Numbered from the stretch's first letter, positions 18,337-26,804 are shown. The stretch: 64,000 nt of DNA from Mesorhizobium sp. Root102 (GCF_001425625.1 NZ_LMCP01000004.1:143754-207753); one strand, 5' to 3'. Made by a program: numbers and translations. Notes: generated by a model not told the origin, from the sequence alone.

Positions 18337-19218
18337 TCAGAGGACAAGCAGTTGTGCGCTCTCTGCCGCGTAGCGGGCGTGGCGGAAATCTCGGACGGTC
18401 AAGAGTCTGCCGCCCCGCCAGCCCAGCAGGATGAAATAGGATGGCCGCGCCGCCGGATCATCGCTATCGCGGACGAGGACTGCCGGCCTGTCTTCGACGA
18501 AGCCCGGCACGAAACACCAATTCCGCACCTGGGAATAGTTGTGGAAGTAGGTGCCGACCTCCTTGCGACCATTCAGCCGCGTCCTGGCCACCAGCTCCAG
18601 CCGCACCTCGTCGGCCAGCATGTCGCGCACGGCGTCGAAGTCGCGGGCGTTGAAGCGATCGATATACGCATCGAGCAGCAGGCGCTCAGGCGCGCTGAGC
18701 CTGGGAGCCGGGCGGTCGTCGGGCTCATCGGCAAGCTGGCGCAACCGGCCGCGGCCGCGATGCAGGCCCGCCTTGACGGCGGGGATGCTGGTGTCGAGCA
18801 CGGCGCTGATTTCCTGCAACGAATATCCCAGAACGTCCATCATGATGACGCTGCTTCGCTGTGTGACGGGAAGGCGCATGAAGGTATGCAGGCCGGCCGC
18901 CGCTGCCTGACGCTCGACTATGGGATTTACCGGGTCGACGATCATGTCCGGGTCCTCATCCGCAAAGGCCTTTTCACGGGCTCGCCGGCGCAGGAAATCG
19001 AGGGCGGCATTGTGGGCAATGCGAAACAGCCAGCCTTCCGGGTTGGCGATCGGGCCGGCGTTGGGCAGCGCTTCGAACGCCTTGGTCAGCGCTTCCTGCA
19101 GCACGTCCTCGCCGTCGATCACCGAGCCGGTCATGCGGGCGCAGTAACGGTGCAGCTTGGGGCGCATTTCGCCGAACAGGCGGGCAAAAGGCTCGCGGAT
19201 CTCGCTAGGAATGTTCAT
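18337..19218 (-). CDS. ECF-type sigma factor with C-terminal SnoaL-like domain
   Basis: 293 residues. Region 2 (RYCARMTGSVIDGEDVLQEA, ANPEGWLFRIAHNAALDFLR) and region 4 (YSLQEISAVLDTSIPAVKAG) are clear. A C-terminal extension of ~110 residues with the SnoaL/NTF2-like pattern (LLLDAYIDRFNARDFDAVRD) follows. This layout belongs to ECF41/SigJ-like factors, in which the fused domain replaces a separate anti-sigma factor. A small dimeric alpha/beta-barrel protein gene lies 16 bases upstream on the same strand. Partner promoters are not identified. Confidence 0.88.
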   Translation of the reverse strand: MNIPSEIREPFARLFGEMRPKLHRYCARMTGSVIDGEDVLQEALTKAFEALPNAGPIANPEGWLFRIAHNAALDFLRRRAREKAFADEDPDMIVDPVNPIVERQAAAAGLHTFMRLPVTQRSSVIMMDVLGYSLQEISAVLDTSIPAVKAGLHRGRGRLRQLADEPDDRPAPRLSAPERLLLDAYIDRFNARDFDAVRDMLADEVRLELVARTRLNGRKEVGTYFHNYSQVRNWCFVPGFVEDRPAVLVRDSDDPAARPSYFILLGWRGGRLLTVRDFRHARYAAESAQLLVL

Positions 19219-19234
19219 ACGCCTCTGTTCGCCG

Positions 19235-19540
19235 TTACTGGTCCAGCATCCGGTAGTGGCCCACCACGGTCATTTCCTCGCGCTGCGGACGCTCGATCAA
19301 GCGATCCCTGATGCCGTTCTGAAAGGCCTCGAATGCCGCCAGCCCGGTGATTATGTCGGAATGGGCCTCGGTTTCCGTCTCGACCAGATGAACAAAGGTC
19401 CCGTCGTCAGACCGCCATGTCATATAGCGAACGCCTTCCGGCGATTTTTCCCGCAGCTCCTGGAACACGGCCTTGACCAACCGTTCATTCTCGTCGGTCC
19501 GTTCCGGTTTCGTCTTGTAACGTATCAGGTGGCGTTTCAT
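19235..19540 (-). CDS. Small hypothetical protein, possible dimeric alpha/beta barrel
   Basis: 101 residues from the ATG at 19540, with AGAGGAAC upstream; the open frame extends much further but runs through the marR gene on the same strand in another frame. The strand-helix-strand pattern (RHLIRYKTKPERTDENERLV... FVHLVETETEAHSDI) and the length fit an antibiotic-biosynthesis-monooxygenase-like ferredoxin fold, a guess from pattern. It ends 16 bases before the ECF sigma gene, so the two are probably cotranscribed. Confidence 0.65.
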   Translation of the reverse strand: MKRHLIRYKTKPERTDENERLVKAVFQELREKSPEGVRYMTWRSDDGTFVHLVETETEAHSDIITGLAAFEAFQNGIRDRLIERPQREEMTVVGHYRMLDQ

Positions 19541-19662
19541 CGCGGTTGTTCCTCTTGGTTGCCCTGCGCCTTTGCGGTTGCTCACCTTCGAGACGCTGTC
19601 GTGAGACGAAAGGATTCGGGCACTGGGAAATAATTCGTGTCGCTCGCAAAGACGCCCGAGTG

Positions 19663-20094
19663 TCACTTGCTGTCGAGCAGCCGCCGCAGCATCGGTTCGA
19701 TGCGTGACAGCTCGTCGAGATGTGCCGCCGACAGCTCGGCCAGGCAATCGTCGGCGCGCCCGGTCAGTTGCAGCAGCACGCGGCGGTGGTCGTCCTTGTC
19801 CTGATCCCTTGCGACCAGTCCTGCCTCGCCGAGGCGGTTGACCAGTTCGACGGCGCTGTGGTGGCGGATGCGCAGTCGTTCCGCGAGGTCGCCAACCGTC
19901 ACCGGGCCGCCGCCCGGGAATCCCTTGATTGCAAGCAGCGCCTGATGCTGGCGCGGGGTCAGGCCGGCGTCTTCCGCCTGGATCTGGCTGAATTCGAGGA
20001 AGCGGCGGATGAGGTAGCGAAACTCCGACAGCCGCTGGTAGTCGGCTTGGCTGATGGCGGGGCGTGATTTTTGTGGCTGCGACATACCGGACAT
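19663..20094 (-). CDS. MarR family transcriptional regulator
   Basis: 143 residues with the MarR winged helix (LTPRQHQALLAIKGFPGG, VTVGDLAERLRIRHHSAVEL, then the wing DKDDHRRVLLQLTG). The start is taken at 20094; an internal ATG at 20085 is equally placed. The gene is divergent from a ClC transporter gene. A perfect inverted repeat, TGTATCGT-GTT-ACGATACA, lies between them and is the likely operator. Control of the ClC gene and of itself is inferred from this arrangement. Confidence 0.85.
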   Translation of the reverse strand: MSGMSQPQKSRPAISQADYQRLSEFRYLIRRFLEFSQIQAEDAGLTPRQHQALLAIKGFPGGGPVTVGDLAERLRIRHHSAVELVNRLGEAGLVARDQDKDDHRRVLLQLTGRADDCLAELSAAHLDELSRIEPMLRRLLDSK

Positions 20095-20150
20095 TTGTTC
20101 GTTTTCCGCGAAAGCTCAAACGGTTTTCGAGCGAAACCGGCTTGAATATT

Positions 20151-20169
20151 TGTATCGTGTTACGATACA
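20151..20169. promoter_or_regulatory. Perfect palindrome, candidate MarR operator
   Basis: TGTATCGT (20151-20158), spacer GTT, ACGATACA (20162-20169): two perfect 8-base arms in the marR/ClC intergenic region. It lies about 82 bases before the ClC start and 57 before the marR start. A second weaker inverted pair, CGGTTT (20121-20126) and AAACCG (20134-20139), lies nearer marR. Size and symmetry fit a MarR-dimer site. Confidence 0.65.
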
Positions 20170-20251
20170 TAGCCACCGACAAATCCGGCTGGCCTTATCG
20201 ACCTTGCCGTATATCCGACATACGGCCCGCCGCCAGGAAGCAGATTTTGCC

Positions 20252-22054
20252 ATGAAGACCCATCACTCGAACCCGGAGCATCTGCGAGATTTCACCACGG
20301 ACGTCAGGGTGCTGCTCGTTGCCGCCATTGCGGTGGTGGTGGCTACAGCCAGCGTGTTTGCCGGCATCGCACTTTTGAAGCTGATCCGACTTGCCACCAA
20401 CATCGCCTATTTCGGCCAGTTCTCGCTTGCCGATCTGAAACTCGAGGATACGCCGCTTGGGCTTGCCGCTGTCATCGTGCCGGTGATCGGCGCGCTGATC
20501 ATCGGCCTGATGGCGCGCTTCGGCAGCGAGAAGATTCGCGGCCACGGCATTCCGGAAGCCATCGAGGCGATCCTGCTGGGACGCTCAAAACTCGACGCCA
20601 AGGTGGCGATCCTGAAGCCGCTGTCGTCAGCGATCTCGATCGGCTCCGGCGGGCCGTTCGGCGCCGAGGGTCCGATCATCATGACAGGCGGCGCGATCGG
20701 CTCGCTGATCGCACAGATGCTGCCGGTCAGCGACAATGAACGAAAGACGCTGCTGGTGGCAGGTGCGGCAGCGGGCATGACGACGGTCTTCGGAACACCG
20801 ATCGCCGCCATCATGCTGGCCGTCGAACTGCTGCTTTTCGAATGGACCCCGCGCAGCTTCATTCCCGTCGCGGTCGCGGCTGTTATCGCCGAGGTGGAAC
20901 GCACCATGCTGCATCTGCCCGGACCGATCTTTCCGTTCCAGGGCGGTATGGAGGTGTCCTTTGTCGGTCTTGCCGGCTGGGCGGCGATCGGTGTCGCGGC
21001 GGGCCTGTTGTCGGGGCTGCTGACGCAGATGGTCTATGCCTGCGAGGACGGTTTTCAGAAGCTGCCCATTCACTGGATGTGGTGGCCGATGCTGGGCGGT
21101 CTGGTGGTCGGCATTGGCGGGCTGATCGAGCCGCACGCACTGGGCGTCGGCTATGACAACATCGCCGACATGCTGGACGGCCGCACGCTTGCCACCGCCG
21201 CACTCATCCTGCTTGTGGTCAAGGCCATTATCTGGTCGGTGGCGCTCGGGTCGGGGACATCCGGAGGCGTACTGGCGCCGCTGTTGATCATGGGTGGCGC
21301 AATGGGGGCGGTGCTCGCCGGAATTCTGCCGGCGGCGGACCCGGGCTTCTGGGCACTGCTGGCCATGGCCGCCACCATGGGCGGCACCATGCGTGCACCG
21401 CTGACGGCTACTTTCTTCGCGGTCGAGTTGACCGGCAACACCCATGTTCTGGTGCCGCTGATCGCGGCTTGCGCGGCGGCGCACGCCGTCACCGTGCTCC
21501 TGATGAAGCGGTCGATCCTGACCGAGAAGATCGCCAGGCGAGGGCACCACCTCGTGCGCGAATACCGTGTCGACCCTTTCGCACTGACGAGGGTGCGTGA
21601 GGTGATGACTTCTAAGGTCGAAAGCGTGCCGGCGACGATGACTCTGCATGGCGCAGCAGCCTTCCTGACCGCGCCAGAGACACGGCATCCGAGCTTTCCG
21701 GTGGTGGATGAGAACGGGCATGTGCTCGGCCTCATCGATCCGCCGGCGATCCTGCGCTGGCGCCGTGCCGGTACCCACCGCACCACGACGCTTGGTGCGC
21801 TGCTGGCCGGCAGCAAGGTGACGCTCGCCTATCCGGATGAATATCTGGAAGGCCTCTCCGACAAGCTACTGACGGCCAACGTCTCCCATCTGCCGGTCGT
21901 CACCCGCGAAGGGTCGCAACTGGTCGGCTATGTCGGCTGGAAGGATCTTATGCGCGTGCGGTCGAGGAAACAGGCCGAAGAGCGCGAGCGTTCGACCTTG
22001 CTTGGCTTCCGCACCAGACGCAGGAAAACGGAAGACGTGGTCGAGGGCCTTTAG
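20252..22054 (+). CDS. ClC-family chloride channel/antiporter with CBS domains
   Basis: 600 residues from the ATG at 20252 (AGGAAG upstream). The transmembrane core carries the selectivity motifs GSGGPFGAEGP near residue 135, with the gating glutamate present, and GSGTSGGVLAPLL near 340. An intact gating Glu is typical of ClC proteins that gate or exchange protons. From about residue 450 to 580 a CBS pair is visible (VREVMTSKVESVPATMTLHG; SHLPVVTREGSQLVGYV). The C-terminus is basic. Its roles would be anion flux, acid resistance or fluoride/chloride handling. It is divergent from marR and overlaps the convergent RHH gene by four bases. Confidence 0.9.
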   Translation: MKTHHSNPEHLRDFTTDVRVLLVAAIAVVVATASVFAGIALLKLIRLATNIAYFGQFSLADLKLEDTPLGLAAVIVPVIGALIIGLMARFGSEKIRGHGIPEAIEAILLGRSKLDAKVAILKPLSSAISIGSGGPFGAEGPIIMTGGAIGSLIAQMLPVSDNERKTLLVAGAAAGMTTVFGTPIAAIMLAVELLLFEWTPRSFIPVAVAAVIAEVERTMLHLPGPIFPFQGGMEVSFVGLAGWAAIGVAAGLLSGLLTQMVYACEDGFQKLPIHWMWWPMLGGLVVGIGGLIEPHALGVGYDNIADMLDGRTLATAALILLVVKAIIWSVALGSGTSGGVLAPLLIMGGAMGAVLAGILPAADPGFWALLAMAATMGGTMRAPLTATFFAVELTGNTHVLVPLIAACAAAHAVTVLLMKRSILTEKIARRGHHLVREYRVDPFALTRVREVMTSKVESVPATMTLHGAAAFLTAPETRHPSFPVVDENGHVLGLIDPPAILRWRRAGTHRTTTLGALLAGSKVTLAYPDEYLEGLSDKLLTANVSHLPVVTREGSQLVGYVGWKDLMRVRSRKQAEERERSTLLGFRTRRRKTEDVVEGL

Positions 22055-22275
22055 AGACGCGTTCCGCGCTTCGCCCACTCCAGGACATGGAGCCTCAGCG
22101 CCGAGGACAGGTTGGTGTCGCGCGGACGCGTCTCGTCGACTTCGGCGACAAGAGCGGCGAGCGTCAATTGCCGGGCGGCCGCGATCGCGACGAGGTCGGC
22201 ATAGAAGGGCTTTTCGAGCGAATAGCTGGTGCGGTGACCGCGAATGGTCACCGAACGCTTTTCAACCGCGCTCAC
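22051..22275 (-). CDS. Ribbon-helix-helix domain protein
   Basis: 74 residues. The pattern KRSVTIRGHRTSYSLEKPFY followed by LVAIAAARQLTLAALVAEVD is that of the RHH_4 family of small DNA-binding-like proteins common in Alphaproteobacteria. Its start overlaps the stop of the DUF4169 gene (ATGA), so the two are translationally coupled behind sspB. The DNA target is unknown. Confidence 0.75.
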   Translation of the reverse strand: MSAVEKRSVTIRGHRTSYSLEKPFYADLVAIAAARQLTLAALVAEVDETRPRDTNLSSALRLHVLEWAKRGTRL

Positions 22276-22469
22276 TGGTGGTCTTCGGCGCCGGATGGCT
22301 CGCGGCGGTGCCCAGCGACGAAGGTCTCGGCCTTGTCGGCGACCAGGCGGTCGCGTTGCTTCTCTGCCTTGGAGCGGCCGTACAACGCCCGGTTCTGTTC
22401 GGCGACGCGCACATTCTCGTCCCGCGCCTTCTGCTTGCGAGCCTGGCGGAGATTGACGATGTCGGCCAT
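22272..22469 (-). CDS. DUF4169 family small protein
   Basis: 65 residues, very basic and helical. The opening MADIVNLRQARKQKARDEN and the closing AGHRRE match DUF4169, a small alphaproteobacterial family of unknown function. It lies 16 bases after sspB and overlaps the RHH gene. The sspB-DUF4169-RHH order looks like one operon. Confidence 0.8.
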   Translation of the reverse strand: MADIVNLRQARKQKARDENVRVAEQNRALYGRSKAEKQRDRLVADKAETFVAGHRREPSGAEDHQ

Positions 22470-22485
22470 GGCGTGATCCGAAGGC

Positions 22486-23022
22486 CTATTTCTTGCGGAA
22501 GGCGTCGAGCGAGACCACTTCGGCGCCCTTGGTGGCGGCGTCCGCCGCCGCGGGCTTCTTCTCCGCCTCGGCGGCGGCCTTCTTCTCGGCCTTCGGCTTT
22601 TTCTCGGAGACGATGGTCAACGGCTCGGGCGTGGCTTGAGCGGCTGGTTCCTCGGCTGCACCGTCCGTCTTGACGTCGAATTCGAGCTCGAAGTTGACCG
22701 ACGGATCATAGAAGCCGCGTACGGCCGAGAACGGGATTTCGAGCTTTTCCGGCACGTCGGAAAAGGACAGGCCGACCTCGAAGCCGGTGTCGGTCACCTT
22801 CAGGTCCCAATACTGGAACTGGATGACGATGGTCATCTGCTCGGGATAGCGCTCGCGCAGCCGCGACGACACGCGCACGCCCGGCGCGCCGGTCAGGAAG
22901 GTGATGAAGAAGTGGTGGTTGCCGGGGAGGCCGGTGCGCGCGACCTCGGCCAGGACCTTGCGCATGACGCCGCGCAACGCCTCCTGGGCCAGAATGTCGT
23001 AGCGGATGTGGTCGTCGGCCAT
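22486..23022 (-). CDS. sspB: SspB-like ClpXP protease adaptor
   Basis: 178 residues from the ATG at 23022; the upstream open frame is not conserved in character. The N-terminal ~125 residues are the SspB fold (HFFITFLTGAPGVRVSSRLR, QFQYWDLKVTD), which binds ssrA-type tags. An acidic/Ala-Lys linker follows, and a short C-terminal motif (VSLDAFRKK) is the likely ClpX-binding tail. The adaptor delivers tmRNA-tagged and other substrates to ClpXP. The ssrA gene lies about 3 kb away in this window. Confidence 0.85.
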   Translation of the reverse strand: MADDHIRYDILAQEALRGVMRKVLAEVARTGLPGNHHFFITFLTGAPGVRVSSRLRERYPEQMTIVIQFQYWDLKVTDTGFEVGLSFSDVPEKLEIPFSAVRGFYDPSVNFELEFDVKTDGAAEEPAAQATPEPLTIVSEKKPKAEKKAAAEAEKKPAAADAATKGAEVVSLDAFRKK

Positions 23023-23169
23023 GTGGCGGTCGGGTTCCGTTGAATCGTCCGCATAGCTGTAATCAAGCTTGAGGGCGGCGTAAACCTGATATAGACGCGC
23101 CGCCGCGTCGAAGCGAGGACTATTGCCAACGATTTGATCGGCAAGGCGGCTTGCCGGCAAGCGCAAATG

Positions 23170-23859
23170 TTATGCGTTAGCCAGCGCAGTGTGTTTTTTG
23201 GCGCTGCTCGGGGCAGGGCGCTTGCCGAAAGCGCGCAGGAAGGTGCGCACGCCATTCGTCGCCGATTGCACCACCTCGTCCTCGCGCGGCGTGCCGCCGA
23301 GCATGAAGGTGGTCTGCAGTTCGGCATTGACCAGGCCGAGGAACTGGCGTGCCGCCACGTCGGGGTCCGCGATCGACAGGTAACCGCCGTAGGCGAGGCG
23401 GGCAAAGCGCGCGGCGATTGCCGGCCATGTCCTGCCCGGTCCCTGTTCGCGCCATTCGGCAAACAGTTCGGGATAGCGCTCGCCTTCGGTCTGGATCAGC
23501 TTGCGCAGGCATTTTCCGTCGCGGTTGCAGATGCAGTTCTGGTTCAAGCGCACGGCAAAGCCGATCAGATCCGCCTCAAGATCGTTGGGCCGATCGGGGA
23601 AGGTGGCAATGGTGGCGAAGATGCCGGCATTGCAGCGTTCGGTCAGATCACGAACCACCGCGACGAACAGTTTCTCCTTGTCGCCGTGATGGTTGTAGAT
23701 GGTCTGGCGCGAGACGCCGGCTTCGGCAGCGATCAGATCGATGTTGGCGCCGGCGAAACCTTCGCGGCAAAACACGGTGGCGGCGGAGTCGACGATCGAC
23801 AGGCGCTTGGCCTCATGGCCGCGTGGCGGGAAAATGTCAGGAGAAACGTGCAGCTTCAT
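23170..23859 (-). CDS. TetR/AcrR family transcriptional regulator
   Basis: 229 residues with an N-terminal TetR helix-turn-helix (VDSAATVFCREGFAGANIDL, then AGVSRQTIYNHHGDKEKLF) and a TetR_C-type ligand domain. A Cys-bearing segment (NQNCICNRDGKCL) near the middle is notable. The gene is divergent from a Bcr/CflA efflux gene. A perfect 20-base palindrome lies between them, so it is most likely the local repressor of that pump. The inducer is unknown. Confidence 0.87.
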   Translation of the reverse strand: MKLHVSPDIFPPRGHEAKRLSIVDSAATVFCREGFAGANIDLIAAEAGVSRQTIYNHHGDKEKLFVAVVRDLTERCNAGIFATIATFPDRPNDLEADLIGFAVRLNQNCICNRDGKCLRKLIQTEGERYPELFAEWREQGPGRTWPAIAARFARLAYGGYLSIADPDVAARQFLGLVNAELQTTFMLGGTPREDEVVQSATNGVRTFLRAFGKRPAPSSAKKHTALANA

Positions 23860-23886
23860 GAAAAACTATATAGAGGTGATTGACGA

Positions 23887-23906
23887 TTTAGACAAGAGTG
23901 TCTAAA
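23887..23906. promoter_or_regulatory. Perfect palindrome, candidate TetR operator
   Basis: TTTAGACAAGAGTGTCTAAA: 8-base arms with a 4-base spacer, 28 bases upstream of the tetR start and on the promoter side of the efflux gene. A second overlapping inverted pair, GTGTC (23898-23902) and GACAC (23913-23917), extends it. The layout is typical of TetR-repressor sites. Confidence 0.7.
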
Positions 23907-24044
23907 TTTGTGGACACAAGATTAACAGATTTCACGACGGGACGAATAGAATTCGCTCGTGGAGTGTCGGAACCTCATGGGATGGAACGTCCTAGGGTTA
24001 GACGTCGCCCGGCGGCGGCAACCAGATTGAAAGAAACCTTTATC

Positions 24045-25250
24045 ATGAGTCCCAAATTCCTCCGCATTGCGGTCGTGCTCGGCCTGTTGTCCGCCATCGG
24101 CCCGTTTGCCATCGACATGTATCTGCCGGCGCTGCCGTCGATCGGCGCCGATCTGCATGCCGGCACCGCTGCCGTGCAGATGAGCCTGTTGATCTTCTTC
24201 CTGTCGATGGGTTTTGGCCAGATCGTCGTCGGGCCGATCTCCGACATGGTCGGCCGCAAGCTGCCGCTTTATGGCGGCCTCGCGCTGTTCATGGTCGGCG
24301 GCATCGGTTCGGCAATGGCGCCGACCATCGAATGGCTCATCGCTTTCCGCTTCCTGCAAGGCCTTGGCGCCAGCGCCGGCATGGCCGTTCCGCGCGCCAT
24401 CGTGCGCGACCTGCACACCGGCAATGAGGCCGCCAAGCTGATGTCCTTGCTGATGCTGGTGTTCTCGGTGTCGCCGATCCTGGCGCCGCTGACCGGCAGC
24501 GTGATCATCGAGAATTTCGGCTGGCGCGCCGTGTTCTGGACGGTGACGGGCGCTGCTCTGCTCGCCACAATCCTTTTGGCGACCTCGCTCAAGGAGACTC
24601 GGCCGGTGGAAGACCGCGCCGGATCCTCCTTCGGTACCGCGCTGTCGGCCTATCGCTTGCTGATGGGCGACCGGAACTTCCTCGGCCTGACGGCGATCGC
24701 CGGCTTCGGTATTGCGAGCTTCTTCGTCTATCTGTCGAGCTCGTCGTTCATCCTGATCGACTATTACGGCCTGTCGCCTTCGGTCTACAGCGTGTTCTTC
24801 TCGATCAATGCGGTCGCCTTCATCGGCATGTCGCAAATGACGGGACTGCTGGCCGAGCGCTTCGGGCTGCGGCGCGTGGTGCGCGTCGCGGTGACCGGCT
24901 ATGCCACGACGATGGTAGTGCTGTTTGCGGTGATGGCGACCGGCATCGACCGGCTCGACGTGATGGCGGCACTGCTGTTCGTCGGCTACGGCTTCCTCGG
25001 CCTGGTCATTCCGACCACTTCGGTGCTGGCCATGGAAGAGCATGGCGAGATCGCCGGCACGGCTTCGGCGCTGATGGGCACGCTGCATTTCGCGATCGGC
25101 GCACTCGCCATGGGTGTTGCCGGCGTGTTCTTCGACGGCACGCCGCTGCCGATGGTGGCCGGCATAACGCTGTGCGCGGTGATCTCATTCACGCTGGCCA
25201 AAGTCACGCTCGGCCGCTGGCGCGAAGCCGTCGAGGCGCCGGCGGAATAA
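24045..25250 (+). CDS. Bcr/CflA family multidrug MFS transporter
   Basis: 401 residues with twelve membrane segments. The opening AIGPFAIDMYLPALPSIGADL is the hallmark of the Bcr/CflA drug-efflux group. The MFS loop motif appears as GPISDMVGRKLPL, and RAIVRDLH follows helix 4. The start at 24045 is the ATG just before the conserved region; the open frame upstream crosses the operator. It is followed by a strong terminator and is controlled, by inference, by the divergent TetR protein. Confidence 0.88.
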   Translation: MSPKFLRIAVVLGLLSAIGPFAIDMYLPALPSIGADLHAGTAAVQMSLLIFFLSMGFGQIVVGPISDMVGRKLPLYGGLALFMVGGIGSAMAPTIEWLIAFRFLQGLGASAGMAVPRAIVRDLHTGNEAAKLMSLLMLVFSVSPILAPLTGSVIIENFGWRAVFWTVTGAALLATILLATSLKETRPVEDRAGSSFGTALSAYRLLMGDRNFLGLTAIAGFGIASFFVYLSSSSFILIDYYGLSPSVYSVFFSINAVAFIGMSQMTGLLAERFGLRRVVRVAVTGYATTMVVLFAVMATGIDRLDVMAALLFVGYGFLGLVIPTTSVLAMEEHGEIAGTASALMGTLHFAIGALAMGVAGVFFDGTPLPMVAGITLCAVISFTLAKVTLGRWREAVEAPAE

Positions 25251-25267
25251 GCGACCACAAACAAATG

Positions 25268-25295
25268 AAAAAGGCCGGGTTCACCCGGCCTTTTT
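25268..25295. terminator. Bidirectional rho-independent terminator
   Basis: A perfect GGCCGGGT-TC-ACCCGGCC stem (25273-25290) is flanked by five A on the left and five T on the right. It sits between the convergent efflux and ATPase genes and can serve both strands. Confidence 0.9.
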
Positions 25296-25849
25296 CATGC
25301 CAATCCCGTCTCGGCCGACACAAAGCGCAGCCGCTCCTCGACCGGCGCCAAAGGCAGCGGGACAAGTTCATAACCCAGTTCCGTGTAGACGCCGATCAGC
25401 GCATGATAGGTGCGCTCGGCCTCCTCAAGCGTCTGCTTGCGCTCCTCATCCTGCGCGAAGATTTCCGGCCAGGGCGGAGCGACGAAGACGCGCGGATTGT
25501 AGCGGAAGCGCTCGGCGGCGGAGCTGACATGCCGGGGCACCGGCAGGCCGCTCAGCCTGAGATAGCCAAGCGTGTCCGGCACGCCGCGGTCGAAAAAGAC
25601 AGGGCGCCCGGTCTGTTCGCGCGCAGCCTGATACGAGCGCATCTCCCACGACAGCATCAGTTCGGCAAGCAGCGCCCGATCGCGCCAGGGCAAAGCAGTC
25701 CCGCCTATGTCGGACTGGTCGCGGATAATGCCACGCCCGGCTTCGAGCGAGGTGGCAAAGCCTGCCCGGCGCAGGGCTTCGATCAAAGTGGTCTTGCCGG
25801 AGCCGGGACCGCCGGTCAGCACGAAGAATCGATCGGAATCGTTTTGCAT
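25295..25849 (-). CDS. AAA_28-type small ATPase/kinase-like protein
   Basis: 184 residues. The P-loop is GGPGSGKTT at residues ~13-21, followed by a likely switch region DRGVPDTLGY and a late Arg-rich helix. The pattern matches the AAA_28 family of small NTPases, whose members are usually annotated only as ATPases. It is transcribed alone towards the shared terminator and lies immediately downstream of ssrA on the same strand. Function unknown. Confidence 0.75.
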   Translation of the reverse strand: MQNDSDRFFVLTGGPGSGKTTLIEALRRAGFATSLEAGRGIIRDQSDIGGTALPWRDRALLAELMLSWEMRSYQAAREQTGRPVFFDRGVPDTLGYLRLSGLPVPRHVSSAAERFRYNPRVFVAPPWPEIFAQDEERKQTLEEAERTYHALIGVYTELGYELVPLPLAPVEERLRFVSAETGLA

Positions 25850-25959
25850 GTTTCGTCCCTAGAGAAGGGCACGCGGCGGGGCGCCTTCGCGGCCATCGGC
25901 CATCCGAAGGTCTGGCCAGCGGGAGTTGCCGTTGCGCGTGACGCATATCGAAGGAGGGG

Positions 25960-26283
25960 AGAAGTGGAGGTTTCTGTTGCCAGGTACCTCCGAACCCCGC
26001 CTAGAAGTGCGAACCTCTAGGGCTTGATTTGAAGCTATCGCACCGCTTACGCGGCGAGACGTGCTTCCGCATAGTTGTCATTTGCAACTACAGGTTTAGC
26101 CCGATGACGGTGGTACCATGCCGGGCAAAAGTACGATCTTTACACCTTCGTCGATCCTATTTCGCCCCCAGCAAAAACCGCTCTGTCGCCGACAGCGGCT
26201 TTTGGTGGAGGCGCCGGGTACCGCCCCCGGGTCCGAACGGCTTATTTCATCGCCCATTTATCGCCATAGTCGGTCAAGCCGAC
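25960..26283 (-). ncRNA. ssrA: Two-piece (permuted) transfer-messenger RNA
   Basis: The order on the minus strand is acceptor piece first, then coding piece, as in alphaproteobacteria. The acceptor piece ends CGCCTCCACCA, with its 3' end at 26203. A short intervening hairpin follows. The coding piece begins GGGGGCGAAATAGGATCGACG at 26169 (two bases of this are beyond the stem). The two ends pair as a 7-bp acceptor stem with G3-U, the alanine identity pair. The tag frame at 26085-26047 reads ANDNYAEARLAA then TAA. Downstream pseudoknot strands GGAGG and CCTCC (25966-25970) mark the 3' region; the exact ends are approximate. It rescues stalled ribosomes and tags the product for ClpXP. Confidence 0.93.
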
Positions 26284-26289
26284 AAACCG

Positions 26290-26318
26290 AATATAGGGGG
26301 CCATCGCAAGAAATGAAA
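26290..26318 (-). promoter_or_regulatory. Likely ssrA promoter
   Basis: On the minus strand TATATT (26295-26290) lies 17 bases after TTTCAT (26318-26313). Transcription would begin near 26283, just before the acceptor piece of ssrA. The -10 hexamer is good and the -35 weak. Confidence 0.45.
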
Positions 26319-26492
26319 GGCCGCAATGGCACTTTGTCCCCGTGTCAAAACCGCATCTCCTAAGGGTTGACTTGGGCGCGGTCTCAACCGAAGCTTTGCC
26401 ACGGTGAGGAGTTACCGACCTAGCGCACAAGTTGCAGCAGCGCGCCACAGCCCTCATCGTTCGGATCCGTGGCGCCGACGAGGGGAATTTTG

Positions 26493-26804
26493 ATGGCCGA
26501 CTATCTTGCAGACGTGAAGAAATACGACGCTGGCGCCAGTGCGGATGCGGTCGAAAAGATCGTAAAGCACCTGGGCATCGCGCTCAGGAACCGTGATTCC
26601 TCGCTGGTATCCTGCACCGACCCAAAGGAACTCGGTCGTGTCAGGGACAACTGGGTCGCCAAGAAGCTCGGCATCGCCGATGCCGGCAAGGCCGACGCAG
26701 CCATCGAAAAGACCTGCAAGGCGATGGCGGCCGATAACACCAAGAGCCGGGTTACCTTCTACTACCTAGTTGCGAAGGACCTGGGCAAGCTCGGCTCCCT
26801 CTGA
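26493..26804 (+). CDS. DUF2853 family protein
   Basis: 103 residues, all helical, with no signal peptide. The opening MADYLADVKKY, and SLVSCTDPKELGRVRDNW in the middle, are characteristic of DUF2853, small soluble alphaproteobacterial and bacteroidete proteins of unknown role. The start at 26493 follows GAGGGG. It is monocistronic, with a perfect GC hairpin 22 bases after the stop. Confidence 0.85.
   Translation: MADYLADVKKYDAGASADAVEKIVKHLGIALRNRDSSLVSCTDPKELGRVRDNWVAKKLGIADAGKADAAIEKTCKAMAADNTKSRVTFYYLVAKDLGKLGSL

Noticed and set aside
26242..26457. 71-codon minus-strand frame over the ssrA 5' region
   Set aside because: It overlaps the tmRNA promoter and acceptor piece; no protein pattern.
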